Shown piece by piece: positions 10,401 through 25,400 of a stretch of 64,000 nucleotides of DNA; the first letter of the stretch is position 1; each line of letters opens with the position of its first letter. The notes under the pieces were generated by a model. The model saw only the letters and a program-made list of their open reading frames with translations, was not told the DNA's origin and did not search any database. The DNA is from Simiduia aestuariiviva. Lineage in GTDB: Bacteria; Pseudomonadota; Gammaproteobacteria; Pseudomonadales; Cellvibrionaceae. Location: NCBI RefSeq assembly GCF_014192475.1, contig NZ_JACHXZ010000003.1, positions 620,001-684,000 on the forward strand, written 5' to 3'. The position numbers and the translations under genes are program-made.

Positions 10401-13400
10401 ACCTTGTGTACTGCCGCTGATGTTGACCAACCCGCCTCACCGGCCACCGCCCCAACTGCACACAGCATGGCCACGAGTGTGAACCCAAGGAATCTGCGCC
10501 CTGCATAACCGTTATCGCGAAAATACATCATGCTGCTCGCCTTCTATAAACGTGGGGAAATATATTTTCGGCAAGGTGAAACCACAAAATGGCAGGCCAC
10601 CTTGCCATGCTAGGCGCCCATCCGATCACGCCAACCCAACATACAACTCATGCACATCATCGTCGTCATCGATGGCCGCCAAAAATGCCTCCACTTCAGC
10701 CAACGCATCACCCTCTAAGCGCATGGGGTTTTTAGGACGATAGCCAATTTTTGCAGATTCTACTGCGAAGCCAAATTCGGGCAGCGCTTTAGACACCGCG
10801 TCTAAATCGGTCATATCGGTAATGAACAGCGCCTCACCATCGTCACCCTGCTCAAAGTCCTGCGCGCCGGCTTCGATGGCCGCCAATTCGATATCGCTGT
10901 CGGCTCCCGAGGCAACAGCCTCGATGAGCCCGACGTGGTCAAAGTCCCAACTCACGGAACCGGAGGAGCCCAGCTGGCCCTTGCGGAATAACACGCGAAT
11001 ATTGGAGATGGTGCGGTTCACGTTGTCGGTCATGCACTCGACAATTACGGGCACCTGATGGGGCGCAAAGCCTTCGTACACCACTTTTTCATAGGTCACC
11101 GCACCGTCGAGCTGGCCAGACCCCTTTTTGACGGCCCGCTCTAGGGTATCGCGCGGCATTGACTGTTTTTTAGCCGCATCAATGGCGAGCCGCAGGCGCG
11201 GGTTCATATCGGGATCGGCACCATTGCGCGCGGCAATCATGATTTCCTTGGTCAATCGGGTGAATAATTTACCCTTGGCATCTGCCGCCGCGGCACGGTG
11301 CTTAGCTTTCCACTGGGCGCCCATAATTTACGTCTCAATAATTGGTTAAATATCACGCCAACGCCGTGTGGCTGTGGCTTTTGCCTGTGGATTCTTCAGC
11401 AATATTAGGGGTGATGCAAGCGCGCCTATCAGTCTTTGCTGGCGTTAGCGCTCAGCCATCGATGTTGTTAGACTCTGGGGCTTCGAGAGCGCCTCGCTCT
11501 CATAGAATAAATAATCGAGAGAACTTCGCGCTATGAATTATCGGTCATCATTTGCGCCGGTGGCAGTTATTGCCATGGCCTTCGCATTCACCGCTTGCTC
11601 CAGCGATTCAGGCGACTCAACCGCCCCGCAAGCCAGTAACAAGACAACCCCCACCATGGCAGAAATAAGCTACCCCGACACGCCCAAGGGCAATGTCGTC
11701 GACACCTACTTTGATCAACAAGTCGCCGACCCTTACCGCTGGCTCGAAGACGACCGCAGCGCAGAAACCGAAGCCTGGGTAGGCGCGCAAAACGCCGTGA
11801 CCTTTGGCTATCTAGACCAAATTCCCTATCGCGATCACCTCAAACAACGCCTCACGGAACTGTGGAACTACGAAAAAGTGGGCTCACCCTTTACCGAGGG
11901 CAACTACACCTACTTTTACAAAAATGACGGCCTGCAAAACCAGTATGTGGTCTATCGGCAAAAAGACGGTGGCGAGGCAGAAGTATTTCTAGACCCAAAT
12001 ACTTTTAGCAAAGACGGCACTACGTCGCTGGCGAGCCTCAGCTTCTCTAAAGACGGCTCAATTGCCGCCTACGCCATTTCTGAAGGTGGCAGCGACTGGC
12101 GTAAAATTATTATTATCGACGCGGAAACTAAAGAGCAGCTAGAAGCCCCGCTCAACGACGTCAAATTTTCGGGCATTTCTTGGTTCGGCAATGAAGGTTT
12201 TTACTACTCCAGCTACGACAAGCCCAAGGGCAGTGAACTCTCTGCTAAAACCGATCAACATAAACTGTACTACCACAAGTTAGGTCAAGCTCAGTCGAAA
12301 GACACGCTGGTCTTTGGTGGCACGGAGCAAGAAAAGCACCGCTATGTGGGCGGCTATGTGACCGAAGATGACAGCTATCTGTTGATATCTGCATCGGTAT
12401 CCACCTCCGGCAACGACTTGTACCTTAAAGATCTGCGCAAGCCCAACAGCCCGCTGGTCACTATTATTGAAAGCACTAGCACCGATACCGAGGTGCTCGA
12501 TAATGTCGGCAGCCAATTAATTTTGGTAACCAACCACGATGCGCCCAACAAGAAAATTGTGACCGTCGATGCCAGCAATCCGGGCGTCGAGCATTGGCAG
12601 CCCCTGATTGCTGAAACCGAAAACGTGCTCACCGCCTCTACCGGCGGCGGCTCAATTTTTACCGAGTACATGGTCGATGCCGTCTCCAAGGTGTATCAAT
12701 ACTCCTATAGCGGCGAGCGACTTAGGGAAATTGAACTGCCAGGACTTGGCAGCGTGAGTGGGCTAAGTGGCAAAAAACACGAGACGCAGCTGTATTACAG
12801 CTTCACGAATTACATCACTCCACCCACCATCTTTAGCTTAGATGCGAGCCAAGGCACATCAGACATCTATCGCACGTCGGGCGCAAAAATTAACAGCGCC
12901 GACTATGTGTCTGAACAGGTTTTTTATACGTCAAAAGACGGCACCCAAGTGCCCATGATCATTACCCACAAAAAAGGTCTGGCACTGGATGGCAACAATC
13001 CCACCATGCTCTACGGGTACGGCGGATTCAATGTCAGCTTGACGCCAAGCTTTAGCATTACCAACACCGTATGGATGGAACAAGGCGGCATTCTAGCGGT
13101 GCCTAATTTGCGCGGCGGTGGTGAGTATGGCAAGGCGTGGCACAAGGCCGGCACACAACTGCAAAAGCAAAATGTATTTGATGATTTCATTGCCGCCGCT
13201 GAATATTTAATTGAGAAAAAATACACCAGCAAACAGTTTCTCGCTATTCGCGGTGGTTCCAATGGCGGCTTGTTAGTCGGCGCGGTCATGACCCAGCGTC
13301 CCGATCTCGTGCAGGTTGCGCTGCCCGCCGTGGGCGTTTTGGATATGCTGCGCTACCATACCTTCACCGCAGGCGCCGGCTGGGCCTACGACTATGGCAC

Positions 13401-16400
13401 CGCGGAACAAAGCCCCGAGATGTTCGCCTACCTCAAAGGCTACTCACCCGTTCACAATGTGCGCGAAGGCGTCAGCTACCCCGCCACCATGGTCACTACT
13501 GGCGATCACGATGACCGCGTGGTACCCGCACACTCGTTTAAATTTGCGGCGCATTTACAGGCCAAACAATCTGGAACGGCGCCGACGCTGATTAGAATTG
13601 AAACCAATGCGGGCCACGGGGCCGGCACCCCTGTGTCTAAGACCATCGATCTATACGCCGATATTTTTGGGTTCACTTTATACAATATGGGCATTCAAAA
13701 GCTTTAGCCTGTCGCAAAAATAAAAAAACCCGCAATCATTGCGGGTTTTTTTTATGGCCTACACAAAATAACGCTTGCTCACGAAATTAATCGAAGTCTT
13801 GCCCGTTATAGGCTTTTTCACCCCAGCCCACCAGCTCACCTGCGCGAAAAATTAGCGGTGTGCACTCATCCTTTGTGGTTTTACCGTCCTCTGCTTGGCG
13901 TTGGGTCCGATAAAATAGTACGCGGTACTGGGCGCCATCACGCTTAAAGCCTTCACTGAAATCTGGGTCGCCCAACTGATCTCGAATCTGCTGTTCTGAT
14001 TGATCCAATACCAGTGACGATATGACTTTTCTATTTTTTTGCTCGCGCTTATCCCAATCACCGTAATAGTCGCCGTCTTTGCCGACATTGATGACACAGG
14101 CACTGAGCAAGCTAACCAACATACTTAGCGCAACTAACCGTGTGACACTCCCCATAATGCTTTCCTTTTTCGTCGTCTGTAATCTTTGGCGGCATTTGTA
14201 CCGCGAGTGGAAAGCCTAGCGCTATTGGACATCGCATCCCATGCCGTCCGACTCAAAGGGATCTCCCTCCGTCTCGGGCTTGAGATAAAGCGAAACATAG
14301 CGTCGACCGCCGGCTGAGACAGTGTTGTTTAAGGATCAACTTAGCAACGGGAGCGCTCACTCAGGCTTGCACAATTGGAGTCGGGCACTGGCTCAACCTT
14401 GTGCAGGAAAAATTGTTTGCCACCGGCAATAAAAAAGGCCGCAGCGCGGCCTTAAAACGTCGGATGAATTCACGTTAACTATTTAACGTCGATGACACCC
14501 TCTTCAATTTTTGCCTGCCAAATTTTCGGGCCCGTTTGGTGTACCGACTCACCTTTGCTGTCGACAGCTACAGTGACTGGCATGTCTTTAACGTCAAACT
14601 CGTAAATCGCCTCCATGCCCAGTTCTGGGAAACCCAGTACTTTGGAAGACTTAATTGCTTTCGACACCAAGTAGGCAGAGCCACCCACAGCCATTAAATA
14701 CACCGCTTTATTGTCGCGAATCGCTTCAATGGCCGCGGGACCGCGCTCGGCTTTACCAATCATGCCCAGCAGACCGGTTTTTTCGAGCATGGTGCGAGTG
14801 AATTTATCCATGCGGGTAGCGGTGGTCGGGCCGGCAGGGCCAACCACTTCGTCACCGACGGGATCCACGGGCCCCACGTAGTAGATAAAGCGACCCTGCA
14901 TATCCACGGGCAATGGTTCACCCTTGGCAATGAGGTCCACCATTTTCTTGTGCGCCGCATCGCGACCGGTGAGCATCTTGCCCGACAGCAATACCGTTTC
15001 ACCGGGCTGCCAGTCCTGTACATCCTCTTTAGTGACTGTGTCTAGATTGACGCGGCGCACGCTGTCGCCCACTTCCCAGGATATTTCTGGGTAGTCATCC
15101 AGCGACGGCGGCGTTTGGTGCACGGGGCCGGAGCCGTCCAACACGAATTTGGCCAGGCGCGTCGCCGCGCAGTTGGGAATAATGGCGACGGGTTTATTGG
15201 CCGCGTGGGTGGGCATGTCTTTTACTTTGATATCCAACACCGTGGTCAAACCGCCCAAGCCCTGTGCGCCAATACCCAATTTGTTGACCTTGTCGAACAA
15301 TTCCAAGCGCAGCTCTTCACTGCGATTGCTCGCGCCTCGGGCCTGCAAATCGTGAATATCGATGGGGTCTAACAACGACTCTTTCGCCAGCGCCATGGCC
15401 TTGTCGGCGGTGCCGCCAATGCCGATACCCAAAATGCCCGGCGGGCACCAACCCGCGCCCATTTGCGGCACCACAGACAAGACCCAATCGACCACGGAAT
15501 CCGACGGGTTCAACATGGCAAATTTCGTTTTCGCCTCGCTGCCGCCGCCCTTCGCCACCACGTGCACCTCCACTTTGTCGCCCGGCACGACTTTGTAGGT
15601 GATCATGGCGGGCGTGTTGTCGCCGGTGTTTTTGCGCGCGCCGTCAGGGTCGGCCAAGACCGATGCACGCAACACGTTATCGGGGTGCTTGTAGGCGCGA
15701 CGCACGCCCTCATTGACCATCTCTTCCAGCGACAGGTCGCCCTGCCATTGCACATTCATACCGATCTTCAAGAACACGGAGACGATGCCGGTGTCTTGGC
15801 AGATGGGGCGATGGCCCGTGGCGCACATGCGCGAATTGATCAGGATTTGCGCCATGGCGTCTTTGGCGGCTTTGCTCTGCTCGCGCTCATAGGCCTGATG
15901 GACGGCTTGGATGAAATCCTTGGGGTGGTAGTAGGAGATAAATTGCAATGCGTCGGCAACGCTGTCGATCAGGTCATCCTGGCGAATCACGGTCATGAGT
16001 CTGCTCTCGTCGTGGGCTGGGGTAAGGGGGCGAATTCTACACCAAGCTGTGGTTTCGAAAAAACGGCAGCGCAAAAGCGACACCACAAAATAGGGCGTTC
16101 AATTCGCTGCAAAGCACTAGAATTGGCATATTTTGGGTCACCTAGCGGTTGCAATCACATAATATAGCGCTAGACTCCCAGTAGCGACCCATGAGATGGA
16201 GCCCCTATGGCAAGCTCGGCGCCGGCTGCGATAACGCAACTTCGGCACTTCGCACACTCCGTTGGCTCAGCCAACCGCCCACGTCGGCCGCGCACGACAG
16301 GGCACAACTCCCCCCATCGCTTTACCCAAACCAATAAAACAACACTCTGGAGTGCACCATGGCAGCGTCTTTGTCACCTTGCCCCTATTGCCACAGCGAA

Positions 16401-19400
16401 CAATTGCATTTTGTTCACCACTTGCTCACGCACGCCGTGTGCTGCGAGCACTGCGGTGCTTGCGGGCCCAGCCAGCGAGATATGGACGATGCCGTGAACT
16501 TGTGGAATATCGTGGCCCAGTGTCAACTGGGCCAGCGCAGTCCGGCCTTGGAACAGGCCGGTTAGACCGGTGGCTATTTAGCCTGTAGCGCGTTGACCTG
16601 CTCTTTAAGGGTCACCAGATCGCGGTTCACCGTGAGGCGATAGATGTCGATGGCCTTAATCGCCTCTTCGTTAGATTTCAGTCGGCCAGTCATATCACTC
16701 TTCAACTGCGTCAACTGCTTTTCTAAGCCCGCCAGCTTGTCGATTTGACGGTGCATGCGATCAATCTGCTCATCTACTGTGGCCTGCGCCGCCAGCAATT
16801 TGCCATCGACGCTGCCCAGTTGCTTTTTAACATCGGCCAGCAGCTTGCTGTTGCTACTGTCGAGCTTTTTACCCAGAGCCTCAATCGCCTCGGTGTTTGC
16901 CGCGATGGCCTTGCGATTGGTATCGTAGGACACACCCCACAACTTCCGAATTTCGGAATCGGCCCACACCAGCTTGGCCTTAAAGGCCTCCGCTGATTCC
17001 ATCACCTCGCCCTCGGTCATGCTGAGTTTGCCCTCAAGCTCGGCAATGCGACCCTCTAGCTGACCGCGCATCACGGCGCTCTCAGTCTTGGATTGCTGTA
17101 GCTGCCAGGCCAAATAACCACTGCCAGCAACGCCAGCGAATGCGATCAATAGCGCTAAGGTGGCCAGCGTTTGACTCGGCTTAGGCGCCGGGCGCGGGCT
17201 CGGCTGCGGGCGCGTGGGCCGTGCAGGTGCGGCCTTGCCGGCCGTGGGCTGCGCCGGACGCTGTGCGGGGCGGCGCGTGGCTTCTTCTGGCTGGGCGGCG
17301 CCCAACGTGGGTTCTTTGCGTTCGTTCATGCGTGGGTTCTCACCCTGAAGTTTGCGGTATGGCGGTCGTTTATAACAGGAATAACGGCCAGACAAAAGAA
17401 TGCCGGGCTAAACCCGGCATTCGCGAACTCAAACTTGCCCTAACATTAGGCGAAGTTTTTGTTCACAAAGTCCCAGTTCACGAGCGACCAGAAGGCGTTC
17501 ATGTAGTTGGGACGGGCATTGCGGTAGTCGATGTAGTAGGCGTGCTCCCACAGATCCACAGTCAGGATCGGGGTGACGCTGGCATCGGTCAAGGGCGTGG
17601 CGGCATTGCTGGTGTTGACGATCGCCACAGAGCCATCGGCGTTTTTCACCAACCAGGTCCAAGAAGAACCAAAGTTGGCCACTGCAGAAGCGGTGAACTC
17701 TTCTTTGAACTTATCGAACGAACCAAAGGCTGCGTTGATCGCTTCGGCTACGGCACCGGTAGCTGCACCACCGCCGTTGGGGCTCAGACAATTCCAGTAA
17801 AAGGTGTGGTTCCAAATTTGAGCCGCGTTGTTGAACACGCCGCCAGAGCTGGCCTTTACGATGTCTTCAAGGCTTTTGCCTTCAAACTCGGTGCCCGGAA
17901 TCATACCGTTGAGCTTATCGACGTAAGTCTTGTGATGCTTGCCGTAGTGGTATTCCAGAGTTTCTTTAGAGATGTGGGGCGCAAGTGCGTCCATTGCATA
18001 GGGAAGCGCGGGCAGTTCAATAGCCATGTTTATCCACCTTAATATCTTGCTTAGCTTGCGGGTTTTCAGTGCTCGGTACCTAGGACCAAACACTGGTCGT
18101 GAGCTTGCTGTGCTTTGCGCCGGCGCCAAATTCATCGGATTGCGCGCAGTGGCGAAAAGCCTCTGGCCATTATAGCGCCAGAACGGGCCGCTATTTTACG
18201 GACTGTGAGCGCAAATAAGAAGGGCATGGCGACTATCGGGTCCATAAAATCCGTCAAAAACACCGCGCAATTCGTCCCATAGAGGCGTCGGCTTAACCGG
18301 TTTGCTGGGTCATCCGGCCCATGCACCGTATACTCGCGCTGTTTGGATTTTCCAAAAACTCAATCCATTGAAATGAAGAGGATGCAATGAATCCCATCGT
18401 CAAATTGATCGCCGGTGCCACCGGGTGCCTGCTGCTGAGCATGGCCGTCAATGCCGGCACGGACACCCAAAACGAAGATGCCAAGGCCGAAGCCCTGTTC
18501 GAAACCATCTTTAATGAAGGCGTCGAACGCAGCCCTATTTATCAAACCTATCTGGGCATGAAAACCAACTACGACCAGTGGGATGACCTATCTCCGGCCC
18601 ATGAACAAGAGGGTTTGGCCTTAACACGTGATCAACTCAAGCGCTTGCGTGCGCTCGACAAAAGTAAGCTAAGCGCCGACAACGCCCTGAGCTATCGCCT
18701 GATGGAAGAAGATTTGCAACAGGACTTGGCGTTCGAGCGCTGGCGTTTGCACAACTATCCGGTCAATCAGATGTTTGGCATGCACTCCATGGTGCCCTCT
18801 TTTTTGATCAACCAGCACCGGGTCGACAGCGTGAGCGATGCCGAGGCGTACATTGGCCGTTTGAACAACGTGCCAAAAATGATGAAGCAATTGGTCGCCA
18901 ATTTAGACGAGCGCGCCAAGGCAGGCATCATCGCCCCCAAGTTTGTCTTTCCCTATGTGATCAGCGATAGCGAAAATATCCTCAAGGGCGCACCCTTCGA
19001 AAAAGGCGAAGACAGCCCGCTGATGGCCGATTTCCGCAAAAAAGTTGCGGCGCTAGAGGCAGACGAAAAAACTAAGGCCAAGCTCATCAAGCGCGGTGAA
19101 CAAGCACTGAAGAAGAGCTTGAAGCCCGCCTACACGCAACTGGTCAGCTACCTGAAAAAACTTGAGAAGAAAGCGGACACCCGCGACGGGGCATGGAAAT
19201 TCCCCGACGGCGCCGACTTCTACAATGCCGCACTCAAGAAGACCACCACCACCGATTTAACTGCCGATGAGATTCACACGCTGGGCCTAGAGGAAGTAGC
19301 TCGCATTCACGACGAAATGCGCGCGATCATGAAAAAGGTAGGCTTTGAGGGCAACTTGCAGGAATTCTTCGTGTTCATGCGCGATGACCCGCAGTTTTAT

Positions 19401-22400
19401 TACGACAACACCGAAGCTGGCAAGCAACGCTACCTCGACGAAGCCACCGCGCTGATCGACACCATGAAGGGCCGTTTGGATGAGCTGTTTATCACCAAGC
19501 CCAAAGCCGACTTATTGGTGAAAGCCGTTGAACCCTTCCGCGAGAAATCAGCGGGTAAAGCGTTTTACCAGCGCCCCGCCCCGAACGGCACCCGCCCCGG
19601 CATGTACTACGCCAACCTGTACGACATGAAAGCCATGCCCATCTATCAAATGGAAGCACTGGCCTACCACGAAGGTATTCCCGGCCACCACATGCAGTTG
19701 GCCATTTCGCAGGAATTGACTGGCGTACCAAAGTTTCGCAAGTACGGCGGCTACACAGCCTACACCGAGGGCTGGGGCCTGTACTCTGAATTAGTGCCCA
19801 AGGAAATGGGACTGTATCAAGATCCCTACTCCGACTTTGGTCGCTTGGCCATGGAGTTGTGGCGCGCCTGTCGCTTGGTGGTAGACACCGGCCTGCACGC
19901 CAAAAAATGGACCCGTGAAGAGGCCATCGACTACCTGGTAACCAACACCCCCAACGCCAAATCTGACAGTGTTAAAGCCATCGAGCGCTACATTGTGATG
20001 CCCTCGCAGGCCACCGCCTACAAAATTGGCATGCTGAAAATATTGGAGTTGCGCGAGCGCGCTAAGCGCGAGCTGGGCGACAAGTTCGACATTCGCCAGT
20101 ACCACGATCTGGTGTTGACGGCCGGCCCGCTGCCGCTGAACGTGCTTGAAGAGCGCGTAAACGCATGGATTAAACGCACTAAGGCGTAAAAACACCCCGC
20201 TATTTAGCAACCAATTATTGCCGGGCACCGCCCGGCATTTTTTTGTCCAACTGCTATGCTTTGTGCTGGATTGTCTCGGATTTGGCCATGCGGTTACCAT
20301 CAAGAAACCTCAACCTCGCAGAAGATCAGCTGCGCAGCCGCCGACTTGGCCAAGTGATAGTTTGCTGTATGGCGGGACTGCTCATTGCTATGGCATTTAA
20401 TGCCCTAGCGGGCATCAACTGGTATACACAAGTCATTATAGGACTCACCCTCGGCGCCCTGGTTTTGGCGTTGCGCGCGCACAAGCAAGCCCGTATAGAA
20501 CTGGCATCACTGCTGTTTTTATGGTCTATCACGGTCTGTCTCAGCGCGCTAATCACCGCTAATCATGGTCTGATCGACAAGGGCGTCCTGGGCTTGCCAG
20601 TGCTGCTGATTTTCGCCTCGCTGTTTAGTCACGGGCGGCAGTTTTGGGGGTTATTTGGCTTCGTGTTGCTGGTTGTAGTCCTCATTGGCCTGTCGCAAAT
20701 GGCCGGCTGGAAACCCATAATCACCGTTTCAGTCACCCCCTCCACCCTAGCCAACACGCTTATTATTTTATTGATCACCGGGCTGAGCGTACATTTTCTA
20801 GCCCATGAATTGCGCGACACCTTGGCGCAACTGGCGCTCGAAAATGAAAAGTTTCGCGCCTCTGAAGCCAAGGCCACTTACTTGGCACAATACGACTATC
20901 TAACCGGCCTCCCCAATCGCACCTTGTGCGAAGATCGCTTCAATAATTTACTGAACCGCATTAAACGCCACGGCGGACAGTGCGCATTATTGTTTATCGA
21001 TCTCGATAACTTTAAAACTATCAATGACTCGCTGGGCCACTCCATTGGCGATCAGGTGTTAAAACTGGTGGCCAAGACGCTAAAGCGATGCCTGCGTAGC
21101 ACGGACACGGCCTGCCGATTCGGCGGTGATGAATTTATAGTACTGCTCTCCGATATTAAGAATCCGCGTGAAGTTGAGCGCATAGCCACGAAAATTCTAA
21201 AACTGTTAACCAAACCTGCGCAGCTAGAGAACCATCACATTCAGACCTCGGCATCCATCGGCATTGCCATGGCGCCGCAAGACGGCAGCGATTTTGACAG
21301 TTTTTGCAAAAATGCCGACATCGCCATGTACCGCGCCAAGGCAGACGGTAAAAATTTATACCGCTTCTTCGATGCGGCGATGAACACCCTGAGCGACCAA
21401 CGATTTGTGCTACTCAAAGATTTGCGCAAAGCCGTAAAAAAAGACGAATTGCGACTCTACTATCAGCCCAAAGTTAATTTACACACCGGAGAACTCGTTG
21501 GCGCAGAAGCGCTGGTGCGCTGGCAGCACCCCGAGCGCGGCTTACTGACGCCGGTGGATTTTATCGAGCTCGCCGAAGAGACCGGCCAAATTGTCGATAT
21601 TGGCAACTGGGTGCTGCGCGAAGCTTGCAAACAATGCAAAGCTTGGCACCTCGCCGGTCACGAAAATTTAGAAATTGCGGTGAATTTGTCTTCGGTGCAA
21701 TTCACCCGCGGCACCCTCGAAAAAGAAGTCGTAAAGGCCCTTACGCAAGCCGGGCTAGAAGGTTGTCACCTGGAACTAGAACTTACCGAATCGCTGCTAT
21801 TGGGCGATGCTGAAAACGTGCGTTGTCAGCTGTCGGACCTGCGCAGACACGGCGTGAGTTTCTCCATCGACGACTTCGGCACAGGGTATTCAAATTTGGG
21901 GTATCTGAGTAAATTTCACTTGGAGTCACTCAAAATTGATCAATCTTTCGTGCGTAAAATGCTCGACTCCAAACAAGACCTCAACATCATCATCGCCATC
22001 ATCAACATCGCCAACAGCCTTGGGCTAGCGACCGTGGCCGAGGGCATAGAAGATGCCCTCGAGCTTGAGCGGCTCACCGAGCTAGGGTGCGATTTGGGGC
22101 AAGGTTATTACTGGTCCAAGCCCCTGGCCGCTGAGGCGTTTTCAGAATTAATTCAACGCATCAATGGTTCCGTCACCCACCTAGCTGACCACGCACCCAA
22201 GGCGAGGAACCACTAGCTAGCCCCACCTCCATTGCGATGATTCCTCCACACCGCCTGCGGCAGGTAAGCAAGTAAAATTGATAGTAAGATAGCCACGAAC
22301 TCAACAGAGCCCAATGTATGACCGAACCCACGCGATTAATTATTGGCATCTCCGGCGCCTCGGGCGTGGTGTATGGCGTGCGCCTACTGCAATTGCTGCA

Positions 22401-25400
22401 AGCTACCGAGGTGGAGACCCACTTGGTAATGAGCAAGGCGGCGGAACTGACGCTCGCCTACGAGACGGAGTACAAACCCGAGGACGTTAAGGCTCTGGCC
22501 GATGTGGTGCACGCGCCCAAAAATATCGGCGCCAGCATTGCCAGCGGCAGTTTTAAAACGGCGGGCATGATCGTCGCGCCCTGCTCGATCAAAAGCATGG
22601 GCGAGATTGCCACGGGCATCACCGCCAGTCTGCTGTCGCGCGCCGCCGATGTGGTGCTCAAGGAGCGCCGCCGCTTGGTACTAATGGTGCGCGAAACGCC
22701 TCTGCACACCGGCCACCTGCGCACCATGACCGCGCTGTCCGAAATGGGCGCCGTGATCGCCCCTCCAGTACCGGCCTTTTACGCCAAGCCCGACAGCCTG
22801 CAAGATATGGTGGACCACTCGCTGGCGCGCCTGCTGGATCTGTACGACATTGCCGTACCGGGACTGGTGCGCTGGACTGGCGGCCCCGTGGACGCTTAAC
22901 CCCGTACTCACCCACAAGGATTTTGCATGAGCGACTACCAAATTTGGGAATGCCTGATCTGCGGCTTCATCTACGACGAAGCGCTGGGCTGGCCCGATGA
23001 TGGCATTGCGCCCGGCACCCGCTGGGCCGATGTACCCGACGATTGGCTGTGCCCCGACTGCGGCGTGGGCAAAGACGACTTTGAGATGTGCGCGCGGGGG
23101 CCCAGCACCACGCCACCACCAGCGCAGACCGAAGAGCAGCCAAATGAGGCGCCGACACTGGCTCCCTCGGCGGCACCAACCCCACCCCACAACGGTCACT
23201 GGCAGTGCAGCCTGTGCGATTGGACCTACCTGCCCAGCCGAGGCGATGCCAGCCAGTCTATCGACGCCGACACCCCCTTTAGCGCATTGCCAAACCCATG
23301 GCGCTGTCCCGAGTGTGGCGCGCCGCAGACCGCGTTTAGCGCCAAGCCCGCGGCCACTCAGCCGTTGATTATTGTAGGCACTGGGCTCGCCGGTTATCAC
23401 TTGGCACGCGAGTGGCGCAAACTCGATCCAGATTCGCCGCTGCTGATGATCACCCACGACGATGGCGCCTTTTACAGCAAGCCGCTCATCTCAACGGGGT
23501 TCGCCAAGGGGCAAACACCGGAACAGATGGTCACCAGCAGTGCCCACACCATGGCCGAGCAGTTGCGCGCCGAGATACTGACCCACACCACCGTTGAACA
23601 GATCGACCCCCATGCGCGCACAGTCACCGCCAATGGCACGGACTATCGCTACCAGCAATTGGTATTGGCCCTGGGCAGTGAAGCCATGGCGCCGCCGCTA
23701 ACGGGCACGGGCCTGGATCGCGTCTACACCGTCAACGATCTCACCGATTTTCGGCATTTTCATCGGGCCATTGCGCCCCATCGCCGCCTGCTCATCATCG
23801 GCGCAGGGCTGATCGGCTCTGAATACGCCAACGATTTAGCACACACCGAGCGCGACATTCAGGTGGTTGATCCACTGCCCAGCGCGCTCGGCAGCCTCAT
23901 GCCTGCGGCGGTCGGCAACGCGGTGCAACGCAGCCTCGAACGGCGCGGCGTGCGCTACCACCTGGGCACCGTTGTGCAATCGCTCGCCGCCACCGCCGAT
24001 GGCGTGACGGCCACGCTCGCCAACGGCACTAACATTGATGCCGATATCGTAATGTCTGCCATTGGCGTGCGCCCTCGCACAGCGCTGGCGCAGGCGGCGG
24101 GCATTGCCGTGGGGCGTGGGATCAAGACCGACCGCTGGCTGCGCACCTCGGCGCCCAATATCTATGCCTTGGGCGACTGCGCCGAAGTGGCGGGCTACAA
24201 CTTGCTCTATGTCATGCCGCTGATGCACGCGGCGCGCGCGTTGGCGCCCACCTTGGCAGGCCAACCCACGGCCGTGCACTATCCGTCCATGCCGGTGATG
24301 GTTAAAACCACCCTGTGTCCCACGGTGGTGTGTCCAGTGCCTCCGTCACTTGAAGGGCAATGGCAGATTGAGCAAGACGGTGAGGAGCACGTGCAGGCAC
24401 TGTTTTACGACCGCCAGAACCAGTTGCGTGGCTTCGCCCTGTGCGGGCGTTTTTTACGGGAAAAAGACCGCCTTAATCGGCAACTCGGCGCCTTACTAGA
24501 GTAGGTATTTGCGCGCCAAAGCGGTAGACTGCGCAGCCTTTGGTGCCGGCGAGCAACGGCTTCCAGCAAGACAGACACAACGCAAACGGTAAGAGAGATA
24601 CTGGCCCTATGAGCACAGCACCCCGCCCCTTCGACAGCCTGGCATTTCGCAACGCGCTCGGCAGTTTCCCCACCGGCGTGACCATTGTCACCACGCGCGA
24701 TGAGCAGGGGCAGCCCGTTGGCATGACCGTGAGCAGTTTCAATTCCGTCTCGCTAGAGCCGCCACTGGTGCTTTGGAGCATCGCTAAAACCGCCAACTGT
24801 TTCGACGTGTTTGAACGCACCGACCACTTTGCGATTCACGTGTTAAAAGAAGATCAACACGCACTGTCTGATCTGTTCGGCCGCCCCAGCCCGGACGACA
24901 AATTTGACCAACTGCCACTCGCCAATGGCGTGGCGAACAGCCCCATTCTGCCCGATTGCGGCGCCGTATTTGAATGCACACTAGAACATCGCTACGCCGG
25001 CGGCGATCACATTATTCTGGTGGGGCGCGTGCAGCAATTTGCGGTTTCAGCTGGCAACCCCTTGGTGTTTCACGCCGGCCTATACCGTGGCCTGAAATAA
25101 GGTTGTGGACGTAAAAAAAGCCGACACAGTCGGCTTTTTTTATGGGCCCGCCGCCACTACAAGGTAAAGCGCTTCATCAATCCGGCCAAGGTTTCACTCT
25201 GAATTTGCAACTCGTGGCAAAGGCGTTTGCATTGCACTATGTCATCGCCCGTGCTGCGCGAATGATCTGCAATAGATTGCACATTGCGATTAATTTCTTC
25301 CGTCACCTGGCTCTGTTCTTCGGTCGCTGTTGCAATTTGGTAGTTCATATCGGAAACGCGATTGACGCGCCGAGTAATGCTCGCCAGCAACTCCCCCGTG